A stretch of 64,000 nt of DNA, from contig JAJHZJ010000121.1 in the NCBI GenBank assembly GCA_023548195.1, forward strand, positions 2,232,220-2,296,219, in the 5' to 3' direction. The notes beneath the pieces were generated by a model, which ran no database searches, was not told the origin of the DNA, and was given only the letters and a program-made list of their open reading frames with translations. Shown here in pieces: positions 44,536-56,298 of this stretch; the stretch's first letter is position 1, and every line of letters starts with the position of its first letter. This DNA is from Bettongia penicillata ogilbyi (lineage: Eukaryota > Chordata > Mammalia > Diprotodontia > Potoroidae). The position numbers and the translations under genes are program-made.

Positions 44536-45815
44536 TCCTCCTCATCATCCTCACCATCATCATTACAGTATCCCAGTTTTCCTCATTTACTAGATGGAAA
44601 TTACACCTACCCTCTATCTAGCTAGCAAAAATACTCTCAAGATAAGTCAGGAAAGAAGAGCTAAATTCCCCTTAGATTCACCAGAAAAAGAGAGAGGTAA
44701 CAGGAGTTACTAGGTAAAGGACTACAGGCTGTTTTTAGAGAGGACCCACCTAAATGGCAGTAAGAGATTTTGTTGCAAGAACAGTGTTTTGGATTTCTAA
44801 AAATATTAAGAGGAAGATCTATTTTGAGCCAAAATATTCTTTATTCTGTGCAGAAGCCAAATAGTCCCTTTGCGACCGTTATGAAAAAAGTGATCAAAAT
44901 ATTTTCAGAGATTTATTTCCCAATGGAGTTAAGAAATTAAATGAATATTATGCACGTAACATTTGCTTCTCTCAAAAGGAGGCAAAGGACTAAACTTTAT
45001 TTTGTCTCCAGCTGTGAAAATGAGCAGTTTGATTCAAGTAATTTTTCTCATGATACATCAGAGTTTGGAAGCATCAGACGAAGTTTTTGATCTATAGAGT
45101 TCATGTAGTTTAACTTTTTCAAATCATGTTCAAATGTACTGCTTCATTTCACTGACACAGTGGACTCCTGTGGGAATTTAGGAATATCTGAGCTGAACCC
45201 TTGTTTCACTTCCCATGTTAGATATGATCCTGGACAAATCTTTCAAGCTATTAGCTGCCATTTTACTCCTCTATTTACCAACAATAATACCCACTCAGTG
45301 CCCCAAAAATCTCCCTAAGACTTCTAAGTTACAAAGAAGATGCTGACAAAGATTATCCCAAGGAGTTCCTCACAGGAGCTCCTTATTCAATGAAATAATA
45401 GCTCTGGTTTAAAAAAAATCATTCTAATAAAACCACTTTACCAGCAGAAAGATGAAGCAAAGTATTTAGATTGACATCAATAACTTACATTGCTGCTGCT
45501 TTTTCACCAATCCAAGACCTCATTCAAAAACTCATAATTTACAGAAATTATTTAATGATAAAGCCTATAGTGATCATTTTTAAAATTCATCTCCTCAGAA
45601 CCTCCTCTCCTTTTTTTTTTGTATAACACCAGTTGGTACCAGTTTCAGGGTTTTTCTGCTTTTGTTCCCATGCTGATCTGCCATTTTTTTGTCTCAAATT
45701 AATTGGCAAGCTCCTTAAGAACAGACACTGGCATTTATTAAATGTCTTTGTGTGGAACACTATGCCAGATGCTGAGAAGGGCAAGAAAATGTAAATGATT
45801 ACTTTACATCAAGTC
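44536..45815. other. Mostly unique DNA
   Basis: A short TCC/ATC-rich run lies at 44537-44565 and a possible L2 remnant near 45700-45780. Nothing coding recognised. Confidence 0.4.
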
Positions 45816-45847
<32 letters not shown>

Positions 45848-45932
45848 GTGATGGTGATGATGGTGAGGATGATGATGATGGTGATGGTGATGGTGAAGAT
45901 GGTGATGGTGAGGATGGTGATGGTGAGGATGG
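45816..45932. repeat. (ATG)n / (GTGATG)n array
   Basis: Perfect GAT triplets for about 40 bases, then interrupted hexamers (gatggt, gaggat). One reading gives a run of methionines; this is a microsatellite, not a protein. Confidence 0.95.
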
Positions 45933-45934
45933 CT

Positions 45935-46135
45935 ACTGGGCTAAGCACTTATAATTATCATTGCATTGGATTCTCACAACAACCCTGGGAAGCAGGTACC
46001 ATTATTTTATTGATAAGGAAACTGAGACAAACAGAGGTTAAGTGACTTGCTTGGGGATCACACAGCTAATAAATGTCTGAGGTTGAATTTGAAATCATGT
46101 CCTTCTGACTCTGGGTCAAGTGCCGCATCCCCTCT
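45935..46135 (-). repeat. THER1/MIR-type SINE
   Basis: 'ctcacaacaaccctgggaagc', 'ttgataaggaaactgagac', 'atcacacagctaataaatgtc'. The triplet array lies at its truncated end. Confidence 0.85.
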
Positions 46136-46239
46136 AATGGTACCCTATGTAAATAGGTTGTTAAAACTCTTCCATTACAGTTTCAATGAATTCGTTTAAT
46201 TGATTAATCAACTTGTTTCCTTCAATTCAAACATATATT

Positions 46240-46440
46240 TTCTACTTAAGGAGCACTAAAGGGGATGCAAAGTTTAGATAAGACACTTTCTTTGTCTTCA
46301 CGAAGCTTATAGACAAATAGGGGACAAGATGCATTCGCAGATAATTACAGAACAATCTAATACAAGATAAAAGACTGGAGAGTTACAAAGAAAGTGCCAA
46401 ATGAGGTCTGGGAAGGGGAGGCGAGGTAAGTCAAACAGTT
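46240..46440 (-). repeat. Decayed L2-like fragment
   Basis: 'gaagcttatagacaaatagg', 'gggacaagatgcattcgcag' weakly follow L2 antisense order. Confidence 0.35.
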
Positions 46441-46627
46441 GGAATTCAATAGATGGAAGGGAAAAAAGATTCTAGATCTAACCAAAAACATGCCCAAAGG
46501 TATCAAAGTGCAAGCCAAGGTTAACCTTCCTAATTGTGCCCTTGACCTCGTTCAGAAGCTTGTCCCCTCTATTAGTCTGCCATAGTCAATCTTTCCTTGG
46601 CGAAGCCTCTTCCCTGTTGCCTACAAA

Positions 46628-46870
46628 TACCTTTGCTGTTATTCAGTCATTTCAGACATGTCGGACCCTTTGTGACTCAATTTGGCATTTTCTTGAGAAT
46701 GGTTTGACAATTCTTTCTCCAGCTCATTTTACAGATGAGGAAACTGAGGCAAAGAAAGGTAAGTGACTTGCCCAGGGTCACACAGCTAGTAAATTGTTTG
46801 AGGCCAAATTTGAATTCAATTCCTCCTGACTGAGCCTTTCCCTCTACCCACTGTGCCATCTGGATGCCTC
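46628..46870 (-). repeat. WSINE1-like SINE, full length
   Basis: Antisense: 'ctttgtgactcaatttggcat', 'ctcattttacagatgaggaaa', 'gacttgcccagggtcacaca', 'cccactgtgccatctggatgc'. Confidence 0.92.
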
Positions 46871-46954
46871 CAAACCATGTTCATGGCCCCCTAACTTTTC
46901 ACTGCATTTATGAGTCTCTCCCCTTCTCTTACCCACCATCTAAAGAGCTAGAGA

Positions 46955-47300
46955 ATTAATCATCTCAGAGCGCACGTCTGACCATGTCGTTCTTCTCCTT
47001 AAAAAGCTTTAGCAGCTACCAATTGCCTTTATGGTAATGTTACAAGCTCCTCAGCCTGACATTTAAAACCCTCCACAATCTGGATCCCAATTACCTTTCT
47101 AAACTTATTCCAAGTAACTGCTCTTTATGCTCTCTCCCTACTAAGTAAACTAGACAAGTCACTATTCGATGTAACTGAGGGTTTGCTGTTCTTCACATTC
47201 CATTTACCAGCTCTGTGCTTTTCTATACTCCATGCCAGGAATGTTCCTTTTCCTCCTAGAATCCCTTTAAGACAAAACTAAGCTCATGGACAACCAGAAA
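46955..47300 (+). repeat. L2 3' region, plus strand
   Basis: 'cacgtctgaccatgtcgttct', 'aaaaccctccacaatctgg', 'actccatgccaggaatgttcc' in L2 sense order. Confidence 0.75.
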
Positions 47301-47420
47301 GAAACCTTTTCTGGTCAATGTAATAGATGCTACAGATACACAACCTAAAAATGCTACATTTGAGCTAGGTCCTCTGAATCTAGACAAGGTATTCTTTCCA
47401 TTGCATCTCTATATCTATCT

Positions 47421-47470
47421 ATGCACGCACGCACATGCACGCACGCATGCATGCACGCACGTGTGCGCAC
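47421..47470. repeat. (GCAC)n microsatellite
   Basis: Tetranucleotide gcac/gcat repeats, alternating purine-pyrimidine throughout. Notably rich in CG dinucleotides for this window. Confidence 0.9.
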
Positions 47471-47474
47471 TTAA

Positions 47475-48760
47475 AAAGAAGCAAAAAGACGGTCCTTGCC
47501 CTCAAGGAGCTGACAATATAATGGAGAAGACCATATAGAAAGAAAAACATATAAAGCAACCTACAAAGAGGATAACTAGGAAATAACTGACAGAGGAAAG
47601 GTGCTAGAATTAAGAGGGACTGGAGAGGCTACATTCCTACTTGGTACTTAAAAGAAGCCAGGGAGGTGAGCAGTTAGAGAGGAGGAAGGAAAGCATTCCA
47701 GGTTAGGAGGAGAGCCAGAGAAAATGCCTGGAGCTAAAAGGTTGAGTGTCATACTTGTAGAAAAACCAGGAGGTCGGTGCCACTGGATCAAAGAGTATAT
47801 GTTGGGGAATAAGGTGCGTAAAGGATGGAAAAACAGGAGGCAGCTCTATTATGAAGGACTTCGGATATTGAACAGAACAGTTTTTATTTGCTCTTGGAAG
47901 CCACAGGGAGCCTCTAAAGTTTACTGAGAAAGGGAATGCTTTAGGAAAATGAATGGAGGATGCACTGGAGTGGGAGGAGACTAGAGGCAAACAGACTCAC
48001 CCCAGGTTACTGCACAAGTCTAGACCCACTCTAGAGGGTCTACTCTAGGGGTGGCATTGTCAGAGGACAGAAAAGGGAGATCAACCAGCCTGAAAACAGC
48101 TTAGAGACAATTCCAAAAGACTCATGACAGAAAATGGTAACCCTATCCAGAGCAAGAAGCATGGCATCTGAATGCAGATTGACATATACTATCCATGCTT
48201 TTATTGTTTGTCGTCCTTTCTTTCTCATGGTTTTTCCCTTTTGTTCTGATTCTTCTTTCATAATATGACTAATGTGGAAATGTGTTTAACATGATTGTAC
48301 ATGCATAACCTATATCAGATTGGTTCGCGTCTTAGGGAGGAGAGAAAGGAGGAAGAAAAATTGGAACTCAAAATTTTACAAAAATCCATGTCAAAAACTA
48401 TCTTTATGTGTAATTGGGAAAAAATAAAATATTATTAAGAAATAAAAGGACAACAATTTAGATACGTAGAGTAAGAGACGGTGCGGAATTCAGGATGACT
48501 CTGAGGTTTGTAAGCCTGAGAGACTCCCCTGAGGGGACGATGGTGTTGCCCTCTACAGTAATGGCAATAGTAGGAGAGGCAGGAGGTTTAAGGGGGAATG
48601 ATAATGAGCTCCATTTTGGACCAACTGAGTTTAAGATGCTTCAACTGGGCAGCCAGTTGAAGATGTCTACAAAGCAGTTAGAGATGTTAGACTGGAGGTC
48701 AGAAGTGAGATTGGGGCAGGATGAAAGACTTATACCTTCCCATAGACCCAAAGCTGACAT
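47475..48760 (-). repeat. L2, minus strand, split by an L1
   Basis: Antisense L2 runs 47475-48105 ('ccttgccctcaaggagctgac', 'gaaagcattccaggttagg') and resumes 48446-48760 ('ttcaggatgactctgaggttt', 'taatgagctccattttggacc'). Confidence 0.85.
48108..48445 (+). mobile_element. Short L1 3' end inserted in L2
   Basis: 'gacaattccaaaagactcatg', 'cataatatgactaatgtggaa', 'cctatatcagattggttcgc' and an A-rich end. Only the last 340 bases of L1; the flanking L2 order is continuous without it. Confidence 0.88.
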
Positions 48761-49049
48761 TGATATGTTCTTCTGTGTTCTTTATCACTCTTTTCAAATC
48801 TTTGCTCAACAAACGTAGGAAAAAATCAAATGAACATGGCAGTCCTGTGATTTTATGTAGACCTCTCAGGAAAAATTAGTAAAAAATTATTAATGAATCA
48901 AGAAGCCAAAGTTATATATGACTCATCTGCAAATCTCAGTTAATATGCATTCTAATCTTTTCCAATTTATCATCGATATTTACTGAGGACAAACAATATG
49001 GATAGAGCAGAAAAAGGCTGTGGAGGTAAAACGTAGAGGATTCCATTGT

Positions 49050-49340
49050 GTATCTTAATTACCACCATTCCACCTTGGACAAGTCATTTAACTTCCCTGA
49101 GCCTGAGTTTCCTCATTCGTAATGGGAAGCATTTTGGGTACAATGTTAGCCCTGGATTAAAAGGCCCTCAGTTCAAATCCTACCTCAAATATAACAACTT
49201 TGGAAAACTTACTGACCCTTCCCGGTCCTCAGTTGCCTCATCAACAAAGGAAAGAAAGAACACTGGCTCCAGATTCAGAGGACCTAATTCAAATCCCTCC
49301 TCAAACATTTAATATCTAAGTGACTTTGGAAATGTCACTC
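49050..49340 (+). repeat. Three SINE heads in tandem
   Basis: Three partial SINE-like segments in one orientation (about 49060-49110, 49145-49235, 49262-49340), each with a 'ttcaaatcc' or 'gtcatttaac'-type core, none with a complete tail. Confidence 0.5.
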
Positions 49341-49544
49341 TGGGGAATATAAAGGAGGCATAACCAAAGCATTGATAGTCTGAAGGAAGAAACAAGACTG
49401 ACACACAAGAAACAAATTAGAAAATGACTAAATGCTAAGATGCGGAGTCCTAATAATCAGTATAGATCAGCCTATCTGAGTAAGGCTTCATAGAAAAAAA
49501 GTGAAACTTTTGCTGGGCCTCAAAGGAATGGATCAGCAGAAGGA

Positions 49545-49760
49545 ATAATTATAATGGTTTATTTAGCACTGAGCCTACTACCCTATAAAGTAGATATTGT
49601 GATTGTTATCCTAATTTTACATGTAAGGAAACTGAGGCACAGAAAAATGAATTTACTTACCCAGGGACACATAGCTAGCAAATGGCAGAGCCCAGGATTC
49701 ATATCCAGGCCTTCTGACTTCAAATCTAGTGCTACTTTCAACTCACCTAAGATAACTCTT
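49545..49760 (-). repeat. THER1/MIR-type SINE
   Basis: 'ggtttatttagcactgagcct', 'tttacatgtaaggaaactgag', 'cccagggacacatagctag', 'ttctgacttcaaatctagtgc'. Confidence 0.8.
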
Positions 49761-52700
49761 GCTAGAATAGCAAGAGGAAAGTCCTAAAGATGGGCATATG
49801 TGCCTCTTATGAGAAGGGAAGCCAAGACAGGATTCTTGTTGGGGAATAATGGGATGGGTAAAATGGGACAAGATTTTGGAGGGTCTTAAAATCTAGGCAG
49901 AGGGGTCTTGGATGGATGCAGTAAGAAATTCTTGAGGAATTTATTGGAAGGAAGAGGAAAGGAGTATTTTAGGAGTATTAATATAGCATATTGAATTATT
50001 GGTCAATGGAAAGACAGCAAGAAGTGGGCTTGAAGGGGCTGGTATAGGATAATAGTTCTGTGATCACAAGTTAATGGAAGAAGACTAACTAGGTTAAAAT
50101 AGTGCAACAGGCTAGTAAGTTAATATGTCCCATAAGCCCTTTACCAACCATATTTTTCAGAGTGCAAATGGCTGAAACAACTTGATCTAAGAAATACTGC
50201 AAAATAACCCAAGCTTCCCCATAAAAGCAGAACCCTAGAGAACAGAACAGGATGGTGGCTAGACAAATGAGGTCTGTGTGAGCAGGGAGTTCATAGGATT
50301 TTTAGAGCTAGAAAGGAATCTTAGAGAACATGTAATCTAGACTTCTCATTTTCTTCTAAAAGATGAAGAAATTGGGGCCAAGAAAAGTAAAATTATTTGC
50401 TCAGGATAAAAGTTATTTAATAGTACAGGCTAGATCTCCTGGGTAGATAGTACAGGCTAGATCTCCCAGTATCAGAAAGTCTATGCTTAAATTGAAGATG
50501 AGAGAATCTTTTCAGCTCCTCATATTTTCTACTCAGAAAAGACAAATATCTTCACAGTGGAAATACAAGTTTCCTGAAGTCAGAAGCCATAGTTATAAAT
50601 TATTTTCAGCAACCCCTAAGGTGTGAAACGAGTACTAAATTACCAACATTCTGACCCTACAAGGAAATGGAAAGGGGTCATTGTCAAACTGATGAGTGTG
50701 TTGACCCACAAGGACATTGAAACTTCAGTCTACAGCCACTTAGCTCTGACTGAAGTACTCAGTCAAGGTCATGCAGATGACCAGGACATGAAAAACATTC
50801 TGAAAGTTCTTGGCTCAAAGAATCAGATGGTGGTACAAATGCTAAAGGAGTGTTGGGGTAGTAGAGAATGAGGTCAAAGGAAGGGTCATGACTCTTTCCA
50901 TTGGCTGACAACCACAAACATTTCTCTCCTTACAGGCTTCCCCTCTACTAGTCTCTCCATTTCCTCAGTCCTCCTTTCCCCTTCCCTCCCCCCATTTCCT
51001 GTCACAACATGCCTTTCCGTCCACTCCAGAGAGCCAGATGCTCCTTTCACTTCTCCCACTGCGTCAGACCAAGGGAAATACTCTCAGGAGAGAAAAGCAA
51101 ACTTGCCCATAAGCTCCCTGTCTGAACCGAGGACATAACGATCATTCTTATTTATTAATTCTAATGACTAATTAGCTGTGTGTATGCAGTACAAAAAGTA
51201 TCTATATTTGGCTATGTAATATATGCTATGACTTTTTTTGCAATAGATTTGTCTTCCTAATTATGTTTCTTTGTCTATTGTTAAAATTAGTTTGAAATTC
51301 TTATCATATAGTTGGTGTGAGGGTATGTGGAATCGACAGCCAAGACTGTCCCGGAGGCAATAGGGGAAAGAGCCTAGAATTACAATTTTTTTTCCTGTGG
51401 ATAATCCACAAATATTGATTATGTCGCAAGAAAAGCTTTCTCAGTAAAGAAAGAAAACAAGATATTTAAGTATGAGTAAAAAATTTAAATATGAGAAAAA
51501 AAAGACCCACATATTCCAAACATGTAAGAGTCTGGCCCATGGAACCTCCACACTCTATTTTGGAAATAAATTTCCTAAATCTCCTCCAAAATCCTGTGTG
51601 GTAACTCCTTGGATGCCTTTCACACTCTCCAGTTAATTAATCTCCCTGTTCAGAAGACACATGCAAGTGCGGGCATGTGGTTGAAGATATAGGGCACATG
51701 TTGGAGATACATGCATATACACATAGAGTTAAGAAGGCAGCTAAGGTAACGTAAAAGTCGCACTGCTTTTTAATTAGTCAAAGCAAAAAATAGTCTAATT
51801 TATTAAGTTTGTGGCTTTTCTTTTTTTTTTTAAGTTCATCTGCCAGAGGAAGAACTCATTAAATTCTCAATGACTTTGCTTACTCAAGATTATCTGAAAT
51901 TCTTACAGATTCAGTAATTGTGTGGTTTTAGCCAAGTCCCATCTGATGCTGATGCTGTGGGTTTTCAGAGTAGGTAAAGTAAATTATAATAAGTTCATCT
52001 TGGAACTCCTTCTCCCATCCACCCCAACCCACACTCTAAAAAAGGGAGGCAGGAGTGCAAAAAAAAAAAGTTGCTGAAAATTTTAAGCAGCCAAGTTTTA
52101 AAAGCTTATGGGTAAGTCCAGCTCCTGTATAGATACAGCCTGTTTTTAGATTATGACCATAACTGTCTGCTTGAACTTTTGGCCCTCAACCAGTCTTTTT
52201 ATATAAACAGGCATCTGCACAAACTGTCAGAATTTCCACTTGTTTTAAAACACCAGTCACCAGAGATTACAGTTTGGCCAATGGCCGACATGGTTCTGCA
52301 ACAGCCCAGTCTTAAAGGGTAGTAAAGTTTTCAGAGCAAAAAAGAAAAAAGTCAAGTTTAGTGACTACTTGCTAGATTATCTGAAAGTTTTTAAAAGAAA
52401 AATAAAGCTTCCTGGTTACATTGGATTTTTTTTAATCTGACAATGAACTCAAGGAGACATTCTGCTATTGACCAATAACAGAAAACAACAAAAAATATGA
52501 ATACCGTGTCGGTTTCTCAATATTACAGTTTACATTTTTCCTATGCCCTCTACAATTACCCACTACACCCACTACAATTAGTCCATCTTGGGCTAAATAA
52601 AAGGAATAGAGAGAGATCCACAGTGGCATTTACCTTAGGTTGCTGTGCTTGAGGACAAGGAAATGTAGAGGGGGTACAGTCCTTATTAACTTCATGGTTA

Positions 52701-53604
52701 AGGATTTCCATCTGCTAATTCAAAACATCATTACAATGATGAAAATTTAACTGTCCTTTTGTCCCTGTTATGACTTTCCTCAAAGTGTAGCAATCACATG
52801 GTATCCTGGGTATAGAGACACTGATTTTTTTAATAGGAGAAAAAAGCATTTTCTTTTCTGATTCTGAATCCTAGTGGATAATACCTAATTTTCATAATAA
52901 CAAATGTCTACTAATTTGGCTATATAATGAATAAGGCATTTTTCTTGCTGTTATTAGGTTACTATTAAAATCTGAACAATTCATGGTTAAAAAATCTGGC
53001 TGGCAGACCATTCAGACCACAGGGCAGAAACCTCACTGCCACCTGATGGTAGCATCTCTGAATTGCAGGATTAACTTTTGAGGGGTAATTCTCAGCTCTT
53101 GGTCCTAACGAGCAACAGATTAAGGGGAAAGGAGAGATCTCTGGCAATGCAGAAAGAGAGAAGAAAGGTTTTAGGTACATAGCAAAAGAAACACATTACT
53201 CTGTAAGCTAACGGAAAGGGATGATGTTGAATGGTTGGAGTTTTTGTTTTACTTTATCTTTTTGTAATGGGGAAAACATATTGGAACTACAAAACTCAGA
53301 CAGACTTCTTAAGAGAATCAGAACAATTAGAGATCAGAAAAAGAGTGGAATTAGGTGACTGGATCTTTACTCAGGTGCTGGACACATTAGTGCTCTCTAT
53401 TTAACTTATGTGACTGATTTCTCATTTGTGTATCACCTATTATGCTCAAATTCTCAATATTCATAGGTATCTTTTACCTGTGTTCCGTGTGGCGGCTATT
53501 TAAAGGAGAAACGCAGGAGATAAAGGAGGGTGCTACATCCCCCAGACCATAACCACAAGAAACAGAACTGTCCAAACTGGAAGTGATCTTTGAAATCATC
53601 TGAC
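49761..53604. other. Largely unique DNA
   Basis: The longest stretch with few repeats. It includes one 'ggatcatagat'-type SINE at 50285-50470 (with a small internal duplication of 'agtacaggctagatctcc'). An 82-codon sense frame at 50623-50871 (ending NQMVVQMLKECWG) is unmatched. The candidate exon at 52634-52711 lies here. A TATATAAAC/CCAAT-like pair occurs near 52200-52280 on the plus strand. Confidence 0.45.
52634..52711 (-). CDS. Candidate alternative 5' exon, 26 codons
   Basis: Minus-strand ATG at 52711 opens 26 codons (MEILNHEVNKDCTPS... ending QAQQPK) up to AAG|GTAAAT, with the intron beginning at 52633. The exon would end in phase 0, so splicing to the DOCK9 exon at 673-789 would keep frame. 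An in-frame TAG lies two codons upstream, the ATG has G at +4 but C at -3, and the donor is acceptable but not ideal. The surrounding DNA is unique. With 64 kb to search, such a configuration can occur by chance, so this is a lead only. Confidence 0.22.
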
Positions 53605-53765
53605 TGGGTGGTACTCAGACTTTTTCAGTCTTAGGTCTCCTTTATATTCTTAAAAATGATTGAAGATCCCAAAGGACTTTTGTCTATGGGTTATATCTAT
53701 TGATATTTACTGTATTAGAAATTAAACCATCTTAATATTATTATAAGAATTTTAATCTCATGGGC
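53605..53765 (+). repeat. hAT-type DNA transposon fossil
   Basis: 'tactcagactttttcagtctt', 'gatcccaaaggacttttgtc', 'gggttatatctattgatattt', 'actgtattagaaattaaacc': the pattern of an old mammalian hAT family. Family name not assigned. Confidence 0.55.
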
Positions 53766-53796
53766 CCCATGAAAGAGCTTCTGGGACGACTTGTTA

Positions 53797-54055
53797 TGCA
53801 GTCATTCAGTGGTTTCCTACTCTGCATGACCCCATGGACTTTTTACCCACAGGGTTTTCTTGGCAAAGATCCCAGAGTAGTTTGCCATTTTCTTTTCCAG
53901 TATGTCCCCACTTTACAGATGAGAGACTGAAGCAAATAGAGGTTAAGTGACTTGCCCAGGATCAAACAGCTACTATCTGAGGCTGGATGTGAAATCAGGT
54001 CTTCTTGACTCCAGACTCAACACTCTATCCTCTGATCCACCGAGCTGCCACCTGT
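53797..54055 (-). repeat. WSINE1-like SINE, full length
   Basis: Antisense: 'tctgcatgaccccatggactt', 'gggttttcttggcaaagatcc', 'gacttgcccaggatcaaac', 'ctctgatccaccgagctgcc'. Confidence 0.92.
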
Positions 54056-54680
54056 TAAGGATTAGGTAGAGGGGATCCTTGCTCAGACAGGAGCTGGATT
54101 GAGATGACACGTGAGGTCCTCAATTCTGAGGCTCTCCAAAAGATCTTAATACTTCACTGTAACTCAATTCTAATCCAACAAATGTTGTATTTTTTTGCAG
54201 GTTACCTGTATTAATTAGCTATTGTCCACAGTGGGATTAGACTCATAGTACCGCAGAGATGGATGGAGTCTTAGGATACATCTAATTTAACTATCTATCC
54301 AGCACAATATTTACTTCCAACAGCTTTCTAGACAGTAAGTTATCCAGCTATGCCTATAGGAGAAAAAAACTTAGGGGCATCATACTAGCTGTCTTCAATT
54401 ATCTGAAAAGTTATGTGCAAGACAGATTAGATTTGTTTTGTTTGGTCCCAGAGGGCAAAGCTTAGCTGATGGTTTCAGGCAGGCATATTTTGGCTGGAAG
54501 TAAATAAAATCTTCTTGGCAATTAGAAGTGTATAAGTATGGAATGCAGATAGAGTGCCAGGACTGGAGTCAGGACAACTCATCTTCACGAGTTAAAATCT
54601 GGCCTCAGATACTACCTGTGTGACTCTGGCAAATCACTTAACCCTGTTTGCCTCAATTTCCTCCTCTATAAAATGAGCTT

Positions 54681-55508
54681 TAGCTACTGAATGGGTGTTG
54701 CCTCAGGCAAACTGAAAGTTGGGGAAGACCTTAGCTTAAGAAGACCAAGGTTGAAATTGAGGGTATGGCCATCAATTGGAGAATGGCCAAACAAGCTGTG
54801 GTATATGAATGAAATGGAATACTACTGTGCTATAAGGAATGATGAAGAGGAGGACTTCAGAAAATCCTGGAAAGACTTACATGAACTGATGCTGAGTGAA
54901 ATGAGCTGAACCAGGAGAACATTATACTCAGTAAAAACCACAGCATGTGAGCACTTGTTTTTTTCTAGACTTAGCCTTTCATAGCAATGAAAGGACTCTT
55001 GAGGCAAAATGCCATCCACATCCAGAGAAAGAACTATGGAATCAGAACACAGAATGAAGCAGACTATTTATTTTCTCTTGTGTTATGTTTTGGTTTGGTT
55101 TGGTTTTTCTCATGGTTTCTCCCATTCGTTTTAATTCTTTTGTGCAACATGACTAATGTAAAAATGTATTTTAATAAGAATGTATGTGTAGAACCCATAT
55201 GAGATTGCAAGGCTTCTTGAGGATGAAAGGGAGAAAATTTAAGACTTATGGAAGTGATTGTTGAAAACTGAAAACAAATAAATAAATAAATTTTCTTTAA
55301 AAAAGGCCAAGGTCTCTCTCTGATTCTTGGGTCACTGCCAGTCATCCAGACCTATGTCTTGCCACTGGACTCCAATGACTCTGGAAGAGAGAGTGAGGTT
55401 GATGACTTGGCACAGCCTTGCCTCACTTAAATCCAACTCACTTGCACATCAAAACATCACCCTCCTGATGTCACTGGTCCTCTTTGAGAACGAAGGACGA
55501 ACAACCAC
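54681..55508 (+). repeat. SINE-B inserted in WSINE, itself split by L1
   Basis: Head 54681-54752 ('gttgcctcaggcaaactgaaa', 'ttagcttaagaagaccaagg') and body 55307-55508 ('ggccaaggtctctctctgat', 'tttgagaacgaaggacgaac'). Confidence 0.8.
54753..55306 (+). mobile_element. L1 3' end inserted in SINE-B
   Basis: 'ggccaaacaagctgtggtata', 'tacatgaactgatgctgagtg', 'gaagcagactatttattttc', A-rich end 'aaataaataaataaa'. Left flank 'ttaagaagaccaagg' (54736-54750) and right flank 'tttaaaaaaggccaagg' (55296-55312) look like one diverged target duplication. Confidence 0.88.
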
Positions 55509-55612
55509 GACGGAGAAGGAAATGGACAATCACTCCAGTATCATTGCCTAGAAAACCCCAAATGGGGTCACAAAGAGTTGGACACGACTGAAAACAATGG
55601 AAAACAACAACA

Positions 55613-56298
55613 AAAGCCCTAGAATGAGATGCCTCAGGTCATAGTGGACCCCCCATTTCTGGGATAGATCATTTGTTGTGGGGTGTTCTGGCTAGGATTC
55701 AGTTATGTGATGGCTTAGTCAAGGAAACCTTCAAAGTCTGAGATCCAGTGTTTCTGTGAAAAAGGCCTTCTTGCATACAGGCAGACAAGAGCAGCTAAAT
55801 TCAGAGAAAACACTGATAAAGGCTAACATTTATAGCAATTGACAGTTTATAAAGTGCTCTCATTTTGAGGAGAATTGGACAAATGACCATCGACTCAGCA
55901 GATGATTAGATGGGACAAGGATTAAAAGGCCTGCTATTGGCCAAAAAAAAAAAATCATTGTAACTAATAAAATTCATAGGAGCAGTATAAGAAGCAGTAT
56001 GGGATAAATGACAAGATCTAGCCTGGAAGCTAGGAAGATTCAAGTCCCTGCTGCCAACACAAACTGGTAATACGAGGCGAGTCTCTAGCACACTCTAGAC
56101 AACTCTAAGACTATAAATTGCAGAGAGGAAACCAGTGAGTCAGGAGATAAGTGCTACCCCTAAAGATACAGCTTACTGTCAGGCTCAGCCTCCTCATATG
56201 TAGTGTCTAGTAACTGGCCCCTAGAGAATATTTACTGCATCGAATTCAACCCGGAGAAGCAAGATTCCTCAAATCCAGCGTTCTAAAGCTTCAGTCTC
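55613..56298. other. Unique DNA and one SINE
   Basis: About 55990-56180 is a tRNA-type SINE of another marsupial family ('cagacaactctaagactataa'-like segment: 'actctaagactataaattgc'). The rest is unique. Confidence 0.45.

Larger units (their letters stand above)
54540..55612 (+). repeat. WSINE1-like SINE split by nested insertions
   Basis: Left part 54540-54680 ('gagtgccaggactggagtcag', 'cctctataaaatgagct'). Right part 55509-55612 ('ggagaaggaaatggacaatca', 'caaatggggtcacaaagagtt'). Removing 54681-55508 restores a normal SINE. Confidence 0.88.

Noticed and set aside
45818..46045. 75-codon frame starting with a run of Met
   Set aside because: It is the translation of the (ATG)n microsatellite followed by a SINE.
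48495..48818. 107-codon sense frame
   Set aside because: It is the non-coding strand of an L2 ORF2 remnant.
50623..50871. 82-codon sense frame as a small gene
   Set aside because: No recognised motif, promoter or splice signal; kept only as part of the unique-region note.
52200..52290. TATA/CCAAT pair as a plus-strand promoter
   Set aside because: CCAAT lies downstream of the TATA-like site on this strand and no transcript or frame follows.
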